DNA of 64,000 bases from an uncultured Pelagibacteraceae bacterium (lineage in GTDB: Bacteria; Pseudomonadota; Alphaproteobacteria; Pelagibacterales; Pelagibacteraceae). The DNA lies in the NCBI GenBank assembly GCA_902591535.1, contig CACJBA010000002.1:62001-126000 (forward strand), in the 5' to 3' direction. The notes beneath the pieces were generated by a model. That model worked only from the letters and a program-made list of their open reading frames with translations. It made no database searches and was not told the DNA's origin. Made by a program: the position numbers and the translations under genes. This document shows positions 1 to 8,923 of the stretch, piece after piece; the first letter of the stretch is position 1, and the number at the start of each line of letters is the position of its first letter.

Positions 1-101
1 TCCAAAATTGTCTTAGTTTCTTTTTTTGACATTCCTGTTTCATTTGAAAGTTCAACAATTGTTTTTAAATACTGTGTAATAAATTTTTGATCTTGATTCA
101 T
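1..101 (-). CDS. Partial CDS (N-terminus MNQDQKFITQYLKTIVELSNETGMSKKETKTILD...), product unknown
   Basis: Open frame from ATG (cat at 99-101, minus strand) running off the left edge. Confidence 0.45.
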   Translation of the reverse strand, partial: MNQDQKFITQYLKTIVELSNETGMSKKETKTIL

Positions 102-105
102 AATA

Positions 106-324
106 TTATTCAATAACTATTGCTACCATTCCAGGCTCAACTGCCTCCTGATCGTTATGAATATTAACCTGGACTACTTTGCCATCAACAGGTGAACTAT
201 GATGCACCTCAGTCTTCATAACCTCCATGATAAATAAATTATCATCTTTTTTAACCTCATCTCCTTCCTGAACTAACACTTTCCATATATTTCCAGGGAC
301 TGTTGTTTTAACTTCTGTAGTCAT
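106..324 (-). CDS. Biotin/lipoyl-attachment carrier protein (BCCP-like)
   Basis: 72 aa with single-domain biotinyl fold pattern and EVMKTE biotinylation-type motif; last gene of an AccC/Pxp operon. Confidence 0.85.
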   Translation of the reverse strand: MTTEVKTTVPGNIWKVLVQEGDEVKKDDNLFIMEVMKTEVHHSSPVDGKVVQVNIHNDQEAVEPGMVAIVIE

Positions 325-339
325 AATTTATGATTTAAT

Positions 340-1464
340 TTAAAAATATTTTACCTTGATGTCTTTCATTCCTTTTTTTTCAATAATTTTTTCTCTAATT
401 TTTTTATCTCTATTTATCTTATCAAAATCTACAATTTTTATTTTATCAACCTTAATATTAGATTTTTTATTTTCATTTAGAAAGTTTTGATCAGATTTAG
501 CTATACTTTTTTCACTACAAATGAGAGTTTGCTCTAATCTCATCTCTTGAGCTTTCTCGAGTGGTATTTCTTTAAACTTTAACATGTCACCAGGTTTTGC
601 TTGTCCCAATTTCCAAAAAGCAGCTGATGGAACTGTATATGGTACTATAAATCCTCCCATACTAGGTCCATCGTTAACTAAAATAATTGGAGTTTGCCCA
701 GCAATATTAATTGCACCAATAGGATATCCTTGGTCTATAATATTTGATGGTTCGGCTCCGTGTTCTAAACCTTTATTGGTTGCTTTTTCAGTGAATGTCC
801 AATTGGGACCTTCTAATCTATATCCTGTTCTATCGCTTTTAGATTGTAGTTTCCAATTCGTATTTAAAAACATTTTATGACCATTATCATCTATCCAATC
901 ATCGTTTGGTCCTTTTACTACTTCTACTTCCCAAGTTTTATCTTTTGAAAATTTAGGAATAAATTCATTTTTAATTTTTCTTCCAATCTCTGATTTTGAT
1001 TTATTAATTTTAATTTCTTGGCCATCCTGAATAGCTTTTCCGTCTATACCTCCGACTCCAGCTTTATGAAAAGTAGATCTTGATCCAAGCCAAGGCTTGC
1101 TATCGATACCTCCTGAAAAAGCAATATAGGATCTTGCTCCTATAGTCGCAAAACTCATTTCTAATATTTGGTCCTTTTCCACCTTAATACTTTCCCAAAG
1201 AGATATAGGTTTTCCATCAATCTTTGGATCCATATTTGCCCCAGTAATTGCTATAACTGCATCATTTTCAAATTTCAGGCTTGGACCCATAAACTGACAT
1301 TCTAAAGCGGGTGCACCAGGATCATTTTGTACTAGAACGTTTGCAAGTCTAAATGACCAACTATCCATAGGACCTGATGGAGGAAAACCTTGATTTAAAG
1401 TTCCTATTCTTCCTGGATAATCTTGAACTGAAGTTTCTAAACCTTTTTTAATTACTTTGATCAT
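340..1464 (-). CDS. pxpC: PxpC/KipA-like biotin-dependent carboxyltransferase (5-oxoprolinase subunit C family) with charged C-terminal tail
   Basis: SVQDYPGRIGTLNQGFPPSGPMDSWSFRLAN, GPNDDW, SDRTGYRLEGP, DGPSMGGFIVPYTVPSAAFWKLGQAKPGD; extra tail at aa ~310-374. Confidence 0.88.
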   Translation of the reverse strand: MIKVIKKGLETSVQDYPGRIGTLNQGFPPSGPMDSWSFRLANVLVQNDPGAPALECQFMGPSLKFENDAVIAITGANMDPKIDGKPISLWESIKVEKDQILEMSFATIGARSYIAFSGGIDSKPWLGSRSTFHKAGVGGIDGKAIQDGQEIKINKSKSEIGRKIKNEFIPKFSKDKTWEVEVVKGPNDDWIDDNGHKMFLNTNWKLQSKSDRTGYRLEGPNWTFTEKATNKGLEHGAEPSNIIDQGYPIGAINIAGQTPIILVNDGPSMGGFIVPYTVPSAAFWKLGQAKPGDMLKFKEIPLEKAQEMRLEQTLICSEKSIAKSDQNFLNENKKSNIKVDKIKIVDFDKINRDKKIREKIIEKKGMKDIKVKYF

Positions 1465-1466
1465 TG

Positions 1467-3956
1467 TTAAAATCTCTTATTTGAATCTATCGTAGTTAAC
1501 CATTTTTTATAATTCTTCACAGAAAATTTTTGATAATCAACAATATTGTAGTCATAAGACCCATCTTCAATTTTATTATATACATGATCAAACTCTTCAT
1601 AACTTGTTGGAACAAATTTAACTCTATCGCCAGGTTGAAATAAACAAATATTATTTTCAAAAACTGGAAAACTTTTTTTTGTATCCCAAATAGGTACAGG
1701 AATTATTCCAAATATTTGATAACCACCGGGCAATCTATCGGGATATATACAAGTAGAAGCACCTCCCATTCCTACTGTGCCTTTAGGTGTCCATGTCCTT
1801 GGAGGATTATATTTAGGAACTGTTAATTTACATCGAGGGTCTAACGCCATCATAAATGGTAAGCCAGGCCAAAATCCAATTGCAGCAACCCAATATTCTG
1901 TTGATGAGTGAACTCTAACAAATTGTTCAGTGCTTTCTAATTCATTTAGTTCTGCAATAAGTTCTGGATCTGGCTTTTTTTTTGCAATTTTTTTGGAGTA
2001 ATCTTCAATACATTCTTGTGTCCATTTATCTAAGTAAACAGTTGGAAAAGAAAATACTCTACTATTTATTTCTATGTCATCAGTAGGCCCGAGAGACTCA
2101 ATAAGGTTAAATAATTCTTTTTTTAATTCATGAAATTTAATTTCTTCAGGTTCGTAGTGAACTATCATAGACGCAAAGCATGGAGATGTTTCATACACAC
2201 CTCTAATTTTATGGTCTTTTATCGCTTTAGCTAAATTTTGAGCTGTAAAATTAAGCTCTAAGTTCATTACATTTCCAAATTCTATTAGCATATATTTATC
2301 TCCAGCAGGCAAAAACTTTGGGGTATCATATATTTTTCCAGGAACATTATTGATCTTAGTTTTTGGAATTTCTTTAACTTCTTTTTTTGGAGAAACAATA
2401 TTTTCAAACGCTTTTAGGTCTTTTTCAGAATAGTTTTGGCCATTTAATTTTTTTGGTGCTTTTGAAATAATATTTTCAAAGGCTTTAACATCTTTTTCAG
2501 TATAGTTTTTATTCTCTGATTTTTCTTTTTTAATTTCCTTTTTTTCTTGAGTTTTAATAGATTTAACTATTTCTTCTTTAATTTCTTTTTTATCCTCATA
2601 TTTTGTAAAAATTGATAGGTTGTTTTCAATAAATTTTGTATTGAATTTAGCATCATTAAAAGAATTATTTTTTAAGACTTCAATTAAAAATTCTTTATTT
2701 GTTTTTATTCCCTCAATTTGCATGCTTTGAAGAAAATCAGTCATTTTTCTAATAACGTCTGTTCTAGAATTTCCTTTACAAATAATTTTTGCTATCATCG
2801 GATCATAGTAAAAAGAAATTTCATCTCCTTCACCTACACCAATATCAATTCTTATATCTTTAGAAACTTCAGGAAATCGTAATTTAGAAATTTTTCCAGG
2901 CGAAGGTAAAAAGTTTTTTTTGGGATCTTCGGCATAAAGTCTACATTCCATTGTATTCCCATTTTTAGAAATTTTAGATTGTGAAACTTGGTTAGAATCA
3001 AGGTTTAAAGCGTATTTTAACTGTAATTCTACCAGATCAATACCAGTTATTTCCTCTGTTACCGGGTGTTCGACTTGAATTCTAGTATTCATTTCAAGAA
3101 AATAAAATTTTTTTTGATCAATATCGTAAATAAATTCAATTGTACCAGCTCCCTCATATTTTTGGTCTGATGCAAATTTTACAGACATTTGTGCCATTTC
3201 ATTAATAATAGATTGATCAACTTTTGGCGCTGGGCTCTCTTCAATTATTTTTTGAAATCTTCTTTGAATTGAACAATCTCGTTCATAGAAATGAACCGAA
3301 TTTCTTTCTCCATAACCAAATATTTGAATTTCTATGTGTCTTGAATTTCTTATAAATTTTTCAAGGAAGATATCACTATTACCAAAAGCTTTTTTGGCTA
3401 GATTTTTTGTTTTATCAACTGCAGTTTTAAGTTCATTGAAGTTGTTGACAATCTGCATACCAATACCACCACCACCAGCACTTGCTTTGATTAATATTGG
3501 ATAACCTATTTCCATACATTTTTTTTCTAAATCACTTGATTCTATTTCGTCATTTTTAAGACCAGGGCAAATCGGTAGATTACTTTTTATCGCAAGTTCT
3601 CTTGCAATATCCTTATTACCCATTGATGTTATGTTGTTTGGTTTTGGTCCTATCCAGGTAATTCCTGAGTCCATAACGCTTTGAGCAAATTCTGCATTTT
3701 CAGATAAAAAACCATAACCTGGATGAATTGCATCAGCTTTTGAACTTAGCGCTGCATTAATTATTTTTCTTGTTGATAAATAACTTTCTTGGGCTTTCGA
3801 CTCTCCAATATGAACAGCTTCATCTGCTATTCGCACGTGTTTACTTTTTTTATCTGCATCTGAGTATACTACTATTGTATGCAAATTTAGCTTTTTACAA
3901 CTCTCAATTATTCTACAAGCTATTTCTCCTCTATTCGCAATTAATATTTTCTTCAT
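1467..3956 (-). CDS. Biotin carboxylase (AccC-like) fused to PxpB/KipI-like domain, joined by a repeat-containing linker
   Basis: N-term ILIANRGEIACRII, HPGYGFLSENAEFA, KASAGGGGIGM, EMNTRIQVEHPVTEE; C-term PxpB/KipI: GVYETSPCFASMIVHY, FWPGLPFMMALDPR, GTVGMGGASTCIYPDRLPGGYQIFG. Confidence 0.9.
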   Translation of the reverse strand: MKKILIANRGEIACRIIESCKKLNLHTIVVYSDADKKSKHVRIADEAVHIGESKAQESYLSTRKIINAALSSKADAIHPGYGFLSENAEFAQSVMDSGITWIGPKPNNITSMGNKDIARELAIKSNLPICPGLKNDEIESSDLEKKCMEIGYPILIKASAGGGGIGMQIVNNFNELKTAVDKTKNLAKKAFGNSDIFLEKFIRNSRHIEIQIFGYGERNSVHFYERDCSIQRRFQKIIEESPAPKVDQSIINEMAQMSVKFASDQKYEGAGTIEFIYDIDQKKFYFLEMNTRIQVEHPVTEEITGIDLVELQLKYALNLDSNQVSQSKISKNGNTMECRLYAEDPKKNFLPSPGKISKLRFPEVSKDIRIDIGVGEGDEISFYYDPMIAKIICKGNSRTDVIRKMTDFLQSMQIEGIKTNKEFLIEVLKNNSFNDAKFNTKFIENNLSIFTKYEDKKEIKEEIVKSIKTQEKKEIKKEKSENKNYTEKDVKAFENIISKAPKKLNGQNYSEKDLKAFENIVSPKKEVKEIPKTKINNVPGKIYDTPKFLPAGDKYMLIEFGNVMNLELNFTAQNLAKAIKDHKIRGVYETSPCFASMIVHYEPEEIKFHELKKELFNLIESLGPTDDIEINSRVFSFPTVYLDKWTQECIEDYSKKIAKKKPDPELIAELNELESTEQFVRVHSSTEYWVAAIGFWPGLPFMMALDPRCKLTVPKYNPPRTWTPKGTVGMGGASTCIYPDRLPGGYQIFGIIPVPIWDTKKSFPVFENNICLFQPGDRVKFVPTSYEEFDHVYNKIEDGSYDYNIVDYQKFSVKNYKKWLTTIDSNKRF

Positions 3957-4675
3957 TGATTTTTAATTGCATTTTTAAGCTTTGTAATTATTTCAACAGC
4001 ATTTGGAGTATCAGAATGTACACAAATAATATCACATCCTACATCAATATCTGTACCTGACGTAGTTGTAACTTTTTTTTCCCTTATAGCTTTTAAAGTT
4101 CTTTCAGCCGCAAGATCACTATCATAAAGAGAGTTTTTTCCTTTTGCTAATACCAATTTACCAGTTTCGTCGTAGTCAAGATCAGCATAAAATTCTGCAA
4201 TAAAATTTAATCCTCTTTCATGTTTATAAACCTTTTCGTGAACAGTGTTTGCCATTCCAAATATACCTACATTAAAAGGTGCAACGGCATCAGCAATTGC
4301 TCTTGCTATCTCTTCATCTTTAGATGCCATAACATATAAAGCACCATGAGGTTTTATATGATTTAGAGGCATTTCCATCTCATCTAAGAAAGCTTTTAAG
4401 GCTCCTACCTGATACATAATATTATTTTTTAATTCTAGCTTTGACATTTTCATTTCTCGTCTTCCAAAACCTTGTAAGTCTGGAAATGAAGGGTGGGCAC
4501 CAACCTTAACATTATTTTTTTTTGCAAGCTCAACAGTTTTTCTCATATGATTTGGGTCAGATGCATGAAAACCACATGCTACATTCGCAACATCAATAAG
4601 AGGCATTATTTCGTCATCATTACCAGCTTGATAAATTCCAAAACTTTCGCCCATATCACAGTTTAGTTTTGTCAT
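3953..4675 (-). CDS. pxpA: LamB/YcsF family protein (5-oxoprolinase subunit A-like)
   Basis: LNCDMGESFGIYQAGNDDEIMPLIDVANVACGFHASDPNHM; HIKPHGALY; CVHSDTPNA. Confidence 0.92.
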   Translation of the reverse strand: MTKLNCDMGESFGIYQAGNDDEIMPLIDVANVACGFHASDPNHMRKTVELAKKNNVKVGAHPSFPDLQGFGRREMKMSKLELKNNIMYQVGALKAFLDEMEMPLNHIKPHGALYVMASKDEEIARAIADAVAPFNVGIFGMANTVHEKVYKHERGLNFIAEFYADLDYDETGKLVLAKGKNSLYDSDLAAERTLKAIREKKVTTTSGTDIDVGCDIICVHSDTPNAVEIITKLKNAIKNQ

Positions 4676-4687
4676 AATTACTCTCCT

Positions 4688-6088
4688 TTAAATTTGACTT
4701 CTAATATGTGGTGATCTTGCATAAAGAGCCACCATTGGAATAATTAATAGACCAAGAATAAATTGCTGCGCTTCCCAGCTTAAACCCCAACCTATTAAAA
4801 CTGTTGTTATAATTTGTAAAATCAACACACCTATGACGCTTAATCCATAACCACCATATCCACCTAGAAGGGACGTTCCTCCAATTACAACTGCTGCTAA
4901 TGTTGTAAATAGATATATATCTCCAGCTCCTACAAATCCTCCACCACTCCATCCTAAAAGAAGTGCACCAGTTAACGCAGCAAAAAAACCACTAATAACA
5001 TATGCACCAATCCAATAACCTTTTTCAGAGATTGAAAGTCTTGAAGATGATAATCGACTACCACCTAGTGCATACAAGTGCCTTCCCCATTTTGTTAACC
5101 TCAAACCAATTATAATTAAGATACTTGCTACTATCCAAATAATAATTACTGGTGGAATTGGAAGGCCTATAGTTTTACCATTCATTGAAGCCAAGTTCGT
5201 CATCCATGGTGGGACAACTCCAAATACAGTACCTGCAGAAAATGTACCTAACGCAACTAATATTTGCACTCCACCTTTAACAAAAAATCCAACTCCTAAA
5301 GTTAAAATTAATGCCTGTCCCTGAAGTCTAAAACTTAATATTCCATTAACCAGTCCTATCAATGCTCCTAGTAACAGCACAGCTAAACAAGCAAGCCATG
5401 GCGGAACACCTTTAGATATTAGAGACATTAGAGCAACGTTTACTGATCCAATCACAAATGGTATTGATAAATCCAATCCCCCAAGAAGAGCCACAAAAGT
5501 TTGACCAACGGTTGCTAACCCTAAAAAAGCAGCAAACACCAGCATTGACTTCATGTTAAGTAATGTAAGAAATCCTGGAATTGTCAGTGATCCAATTATA
5601 AATAAACCAATTAATACTGATATCCCAATAAATACACTTTTAGTTCCTTTGATATACCTGCTTATAACCCCCATGAAGATTACAAAGCCTAAAAATATTA
5701 AAAAAGAAACTAAGGTTCTTCCTGAGAAAAAACCATCAGCGATAAAAGATACGAAAATAAAAATAAGTATAATCCCTAGAAACGCAACAGTTTTCCATTT
5801 ATGTTCTTTTATATTTTTAAAGAAGAAATTTTCTTCGTTTTCATCTTCTATAGGCTTTTCATCTTTTGGAAATTTAGTAAAAATATTTTGTTTTAATTCT
5901 TCATTTATCCATCGTACTGAAAAGTGGTACCATCCCCAAAGTATAAGACCAGTGACCGCTAGTGAGAAGGTTACTATATTCATCCAGTCAGCACCATCGT
6001 ACCAACCTAAAACAGCGGTACCAATTCCACAAAGTATTGCAAAAATTAAACCCAATCCTTTAAAAAATAAAAAAGCGGAACGTTTCAT
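4688..6088 (-). CDS. Sugar-type (RbsC/BPD_transp_2 family) ABC transporter permease
   Basis: Multiple TM segments, LGGLDLSIPFVIGSVNV, VIGGTSLLGGYGG; follows second permease. Confidence 0.85.
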   Translation of the reverse strand: MKRSAFLFFKGLGLIFAILCGIGTAVLGWYDGADWMNIVTFSLAVTGLILWGWYHFSVRWINEELKQNIFTKFPKDEKPIEDENEENFFFKNIKEHKWKTVAFLGIILIFIFVSFIADGFFSGRTLVSFLIFLGFVIFMGVISRYIKGTKSVFIGISVLIGLFIIGSLTIPGFLTLLNMKSMLVFAAFLGLATVGQTFVALLGGLDLSIPFVIGSVNVALMSLISKGVPPWLACLAVLLLGALIGLVNGILSFRLQGQALILTLGVGFFVKGGVQILVALGTFSAGTVFGVVPPWMTNLASMNGKTIGLPIPPVIIIWIVASILIIIGLRLTKWGRHLYALGGSRLSSSRLSISEKGYWIGAYVISGFFAALTGALLLGWSGGGFVGAGDIYLFTTLAAVVIGGTSLLGGYGGYGLSVIGVLILQIITTVLIGWGLSWEAQQFILGLLIIPMVALYARSPHIRSQI

Positions 6089-6089
6089 A

Positions 6090-8411
6090 TTACTTTACCT
6101 CATCCCATTGACTTAATTGTTTATCACGAGCAATTTTCTCTCTGTATATTGACATAAATTGCCAAACGAGAGGTGTTAAAGGTATTCCAATAATAAATAC
6201 AGCTAATATTTTATAAAAAGAATAACCTATTGAGTAAAATATTGCTGACCAAAGAGCAGCAGCAATAATTACTATATACATGTAAGGAGCAAAACGTTTG
6301 TAACTTCCCTTGTGCCCCATATTTAGAAATAAAAAATATTGAACTAAGAATACTGCTAAAATACTAAATGCTAACTGTGAATATCCAGAATTAACAGTCT
6401 CGTAGAAAAATCTTTTTGTTGCTTCATATTTTACTTGAGACAAGTCTCCTATAGACAATTCAGAAATTATTTTTGGCTGATAAAGAGATGGATCATCTGG
6501 AATAAATGTATTACCTCCAACAAAATATGTTGCTATAATTGCTAATACACCAAATCCAAATATATAGACATTTGTTAAGTTTTTAATTCTAGAATGAGCA
6601 AATGGTGCGGTTATAACAAATAGCAGCAATACAACAAGTATTACACCATATCCCTGTATTCCAAAAAAGCTACTTTCTGTGCTTTCAATTAAATTGTTAT
6701 AGGAAATTCCTTTAAGGATAATCAGAGAGAGAGCAGCAAGGAAGAACAGCATCGCTGTAGATTTAGTTCTAGCACTAAACTGAGGAAGCATCGCGACAAC
6801 AATTAGCGAAGCTAATAGCACAACTCCAGCAAAATAAATTATACTATATGTAGTTCCTGAAATTATTGCTCCGTCTGAAATATTTGAAAGATAATTTAAT
6901 TTTTCCAAGCTAAAATATTGTGGAGAAGAAGTCTCAATACTACTAACCTGATTTGACTGGATAGATATTCTTTCTGTGTCCGTTAGAAGGTCTTTTTCTT
7001 TATCTTCTGGATCAAAAATTAATCCAGCAGCAAGAATAACCACAACTATTGCAAATGTTATAGTTGACGGACTCCTGTGAACCGTTAATAAATACAGTAG
7101 TAAAGCAACACCTGCGATACCTATAATTATGTAAAATACAATGGTTCCTGGTGTTTCAGTAAGTTGCACAACTCCATGACCAGCAAGAGAACCTCCTTTG
7201 GCAGTTCCCGTTCCTGTCGTTGAACCACCTTCATCTTCTACTATAATATTTCCAGTCGCATCAATTTTTCTAACCTTTTTTCCTCTTGTATCTTTGACTT
7301 CAACTTCTTTTTTTACTTCTTGTTCAATGACAATTGGTTGATCGTAAACTTGATGAATGATAACAAAAGATCCTGCAAATGCCATTAATATAAAGAACAC
7401 CATTACTGACAATCCTTTTGTTATTCTTGTTACATAAGGAAGTATTAGACTTACTAACAAAGCTATTACTAGCACTGCTCCATAAGACAAATCAGACACA
7501 AAGCTTTGTAATCTTTCAAATTTAAATGTTACTAAAATATAGTTGATCAAATATAAATTAAGTGCTCCTAGTATTGCACCGAATGCTCCTCCACGTCCTC
7601 CTGCTAAGCTTGCTCCACCAAGGACTAAAGCAGTAATACCCAGCAATGTATATTTAGTTCCTTGTAAAGGGTCACCAGAACCAACAAGCGCGGTAAAGCA
7701 TATAGCTGATAAAGCAGCAAACAAACCTGCTATTAAATGCGCAACGATCCTAACTAAATTGATTTTGACCCCACTTGTAAAAGCTGCACGTTCATCTGCC
7801 CCCATTAATTTAAGATGACCCCAAAATGCAGTATGAGTAATTATATAAAACAAAATTGTAGCTAATATCATCAAAAGAAAGATTTCATTAAAAATAGTAA
7901 ATCCTTCACCCCATGGTATTAACCAGTCAGGTGCTATACCACCTGGTCTAGGTAAAATTACAATGTTAATACCTGCAAATGCCAAATATCCTGCTAGGGA
8001 TACAATTATTGGAGAAACTCGAACGAAACATACAATAATTGCGTAGAAAAATTGCCATATCAAACCCATTGCAAAAGCATAAATAAACCAACCTACTGGA
8101 GACTGTAAAAATCCTGCAGCATACAATTGTATACTGCTTACATTTATAAATCCCATAAAAGGACCAATAGATAAATCAACACCACCTCTTCCTGCCATGG
8201 CAATAAAAGTTAACGCATAAGTCGTTAATATTAATGGAGCTGTAAGCATTATGGCGCTACCAATACCTGACTGAGATATCAATATTGGACTTCTAATTAA
8301 CGCAAATATAAGTAATGCAAAAAAGATAAATATAGGGACCATCAAATATTTGTTTGATGATGTATCAACGCTTGATCTGAATATTTTTTTAATTTTTTCT
8401 GCTGTTTCCAT
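6090..8411 (-). CDS. Sugar-type ABC transporter permease with ~430-aa extra multi-TM C-terminal region
   Basis: N-terminal half AGRGGVDLSIGPFMGFINV, LVLGGASLAGGRGGAFGA (RbsC-like); C-terminal half has additional hydrophobic helices. Confidence 0.82.
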   Translation of the reverse strand: METAEKIKKIFRSSVDTSSNKYLMVPIFIFFALLIFALIRSPILISQSGIGSAIMLTAPLILTTYALTFIAMAGRGGVDLSIGPFMGFINVSSIQLYAAGFLQSPVGWFIYAFAMGLIWQFFYAIIVCFVRVSPIIVSLAGYLAFAGINIVILPRPGGIAPDWLIPWGEGFTIFNEIFLLMILATILFYIITHTAFWGHLKLMGADERAAFTSGVKINLVRIVAHLIAGLFAALSAICFTALVGSGDPLQGTKYTLLGITALVLGGASLAGGRGGAFGAILGALNLYLINYILVTFKFERLQSFVSDLSYGAVLVIALLVSLILPYVTRITKGLSVMVFFILMAFAGSFVIIHQVYDQPIVIEQEVKKEVEVKDTRGKKVRKIDATGNIIVEDEGGSTTGTGTAKGGSLAGHGVVQLTETPGTIVFYIIIGIAGVALLLYLLTVHRSPSTITFAIVVVILAAGLIFDPEDKEKDLLTDTERISIQSNQVSSIETSSPQYFSLEKLNYLSNISDGAIISGTTYSIIYFAGVVLLASLIVVAMLPQFSARTKSTAMLFFLAALSLIILKGISYNNLIESTESSFFGIQGYGVILVVLLLFVITAPFAHSRIKNLTNVYIFGFGVLAIIATYFVGGNTFIPDDPSLYQPKIISELSIGDLSQVKYEATKRFFYETVNSGYSQLAFSILAVFLVQYFLFLNMGHKGSYKRFAPYMYIVIIAAALWSAIFYSIGYSFYKILAVFIIGIPLTPLVWQFMSIYREKIARDKQLSQWDEVK

Positions 8412-8413
8412 AT

Positions 8414-8923
8414 TTAATCAAAATAAACAATTTTAATTTTTTCTATCCCAACTTTATTTTTAATTTTCTTATTACTTTCATTTAATTTGTTGTAATCAAT
8501 GACTTTGACTTTTTTATTTTTAGCTTCGACTTGATTTTTTTCTTGATTTTCAGTTTTTATTATTTTGTTAAACTGACTATAATCATCTTTTGAATAATTA
8601 GTTTCACTATTCTGGTTTTCATTATTATTTTTCAATTTTAAATTGTATTCTTGAAAAGTATCTAGAGTCTCAAATTTATCAAAATCTGAATTATTATAAT
8701 AATTTAACTCTTTTTTAATATTTGGCTCATTCAACAAGTCGAAATCTTCATTGGTTTTTAAAATACCATTAAAATTATTTTTATCAGTATTTGAGTATTT
8801 AACATTTTGATTTTTTTCAGATTTATTGACTTTAATATTTTTGTTAAATTTTCTAAAGTCATCTAGTTTCTGAAATTGAATTTCGTCTTCCGTATTATAG
8901 TAATTAATTTTATTTTCTTTCAT
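8414..8923 (-). CDS. Asn/Lys-rich repeat protein of unknown function (four ~34-aa repeats plus C-terminal bipartite tail motif)
   Basis: ATG overlaps the stop of the upstream ATPase gene (TAATG); repeats at aa 7-40, 41-73, 74-107, 108-138; tail KVKVIDYNK...KIKIVYFD. Confidence 0.8.
   Translation of the reverse strand: MKENKINYYNTEDEIQFQKLDDFRKFNKNIKVNKSEKNQNVKYSNTDKNNFNGILKTNEDFDLLNEPNIKKELNYYNNSDFDKFETLDTFQEYNLKLKNNNENQNSETNYSKDDYSQFNKIIKTENQEKNQVEAKNKKVKVIDYNKLNESNKKIKNKVGIEKIKIVYFD

Noticed and set aside
440-520. Possible motif copy in PxpC tail (AKSDQNFLNENKK)
   Set aside because: Spacing D-x2-F instead of D-x3-F and no Tyr; not counted.
584-880. 98-aa plus-strand ORF
   Set aside because: Fully antisense to the strong PxpC-like CDS; no family signal.
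2392-2509. Direct repeat with 72-bp period as possible CRISPR or mobile-element repeat
   Set aside because: Only two copies, in frame, protein-coding; treated as linker motif duplication.
3770-4060. 96-aa plus-strand ORF
   Set aside because: Antisense to the biotin carboxylase/PxpA junction; low-complexity hydrophobic translation.
4701-4952. 83-aa minus-strand ORF
   Set aside because: Alternative frame inside the permease CDS.
5553-6116. 187-aa plus-strand ORF
   Set aside because: Antisense to a well-supported permease; translation is a mirror of TM codons.
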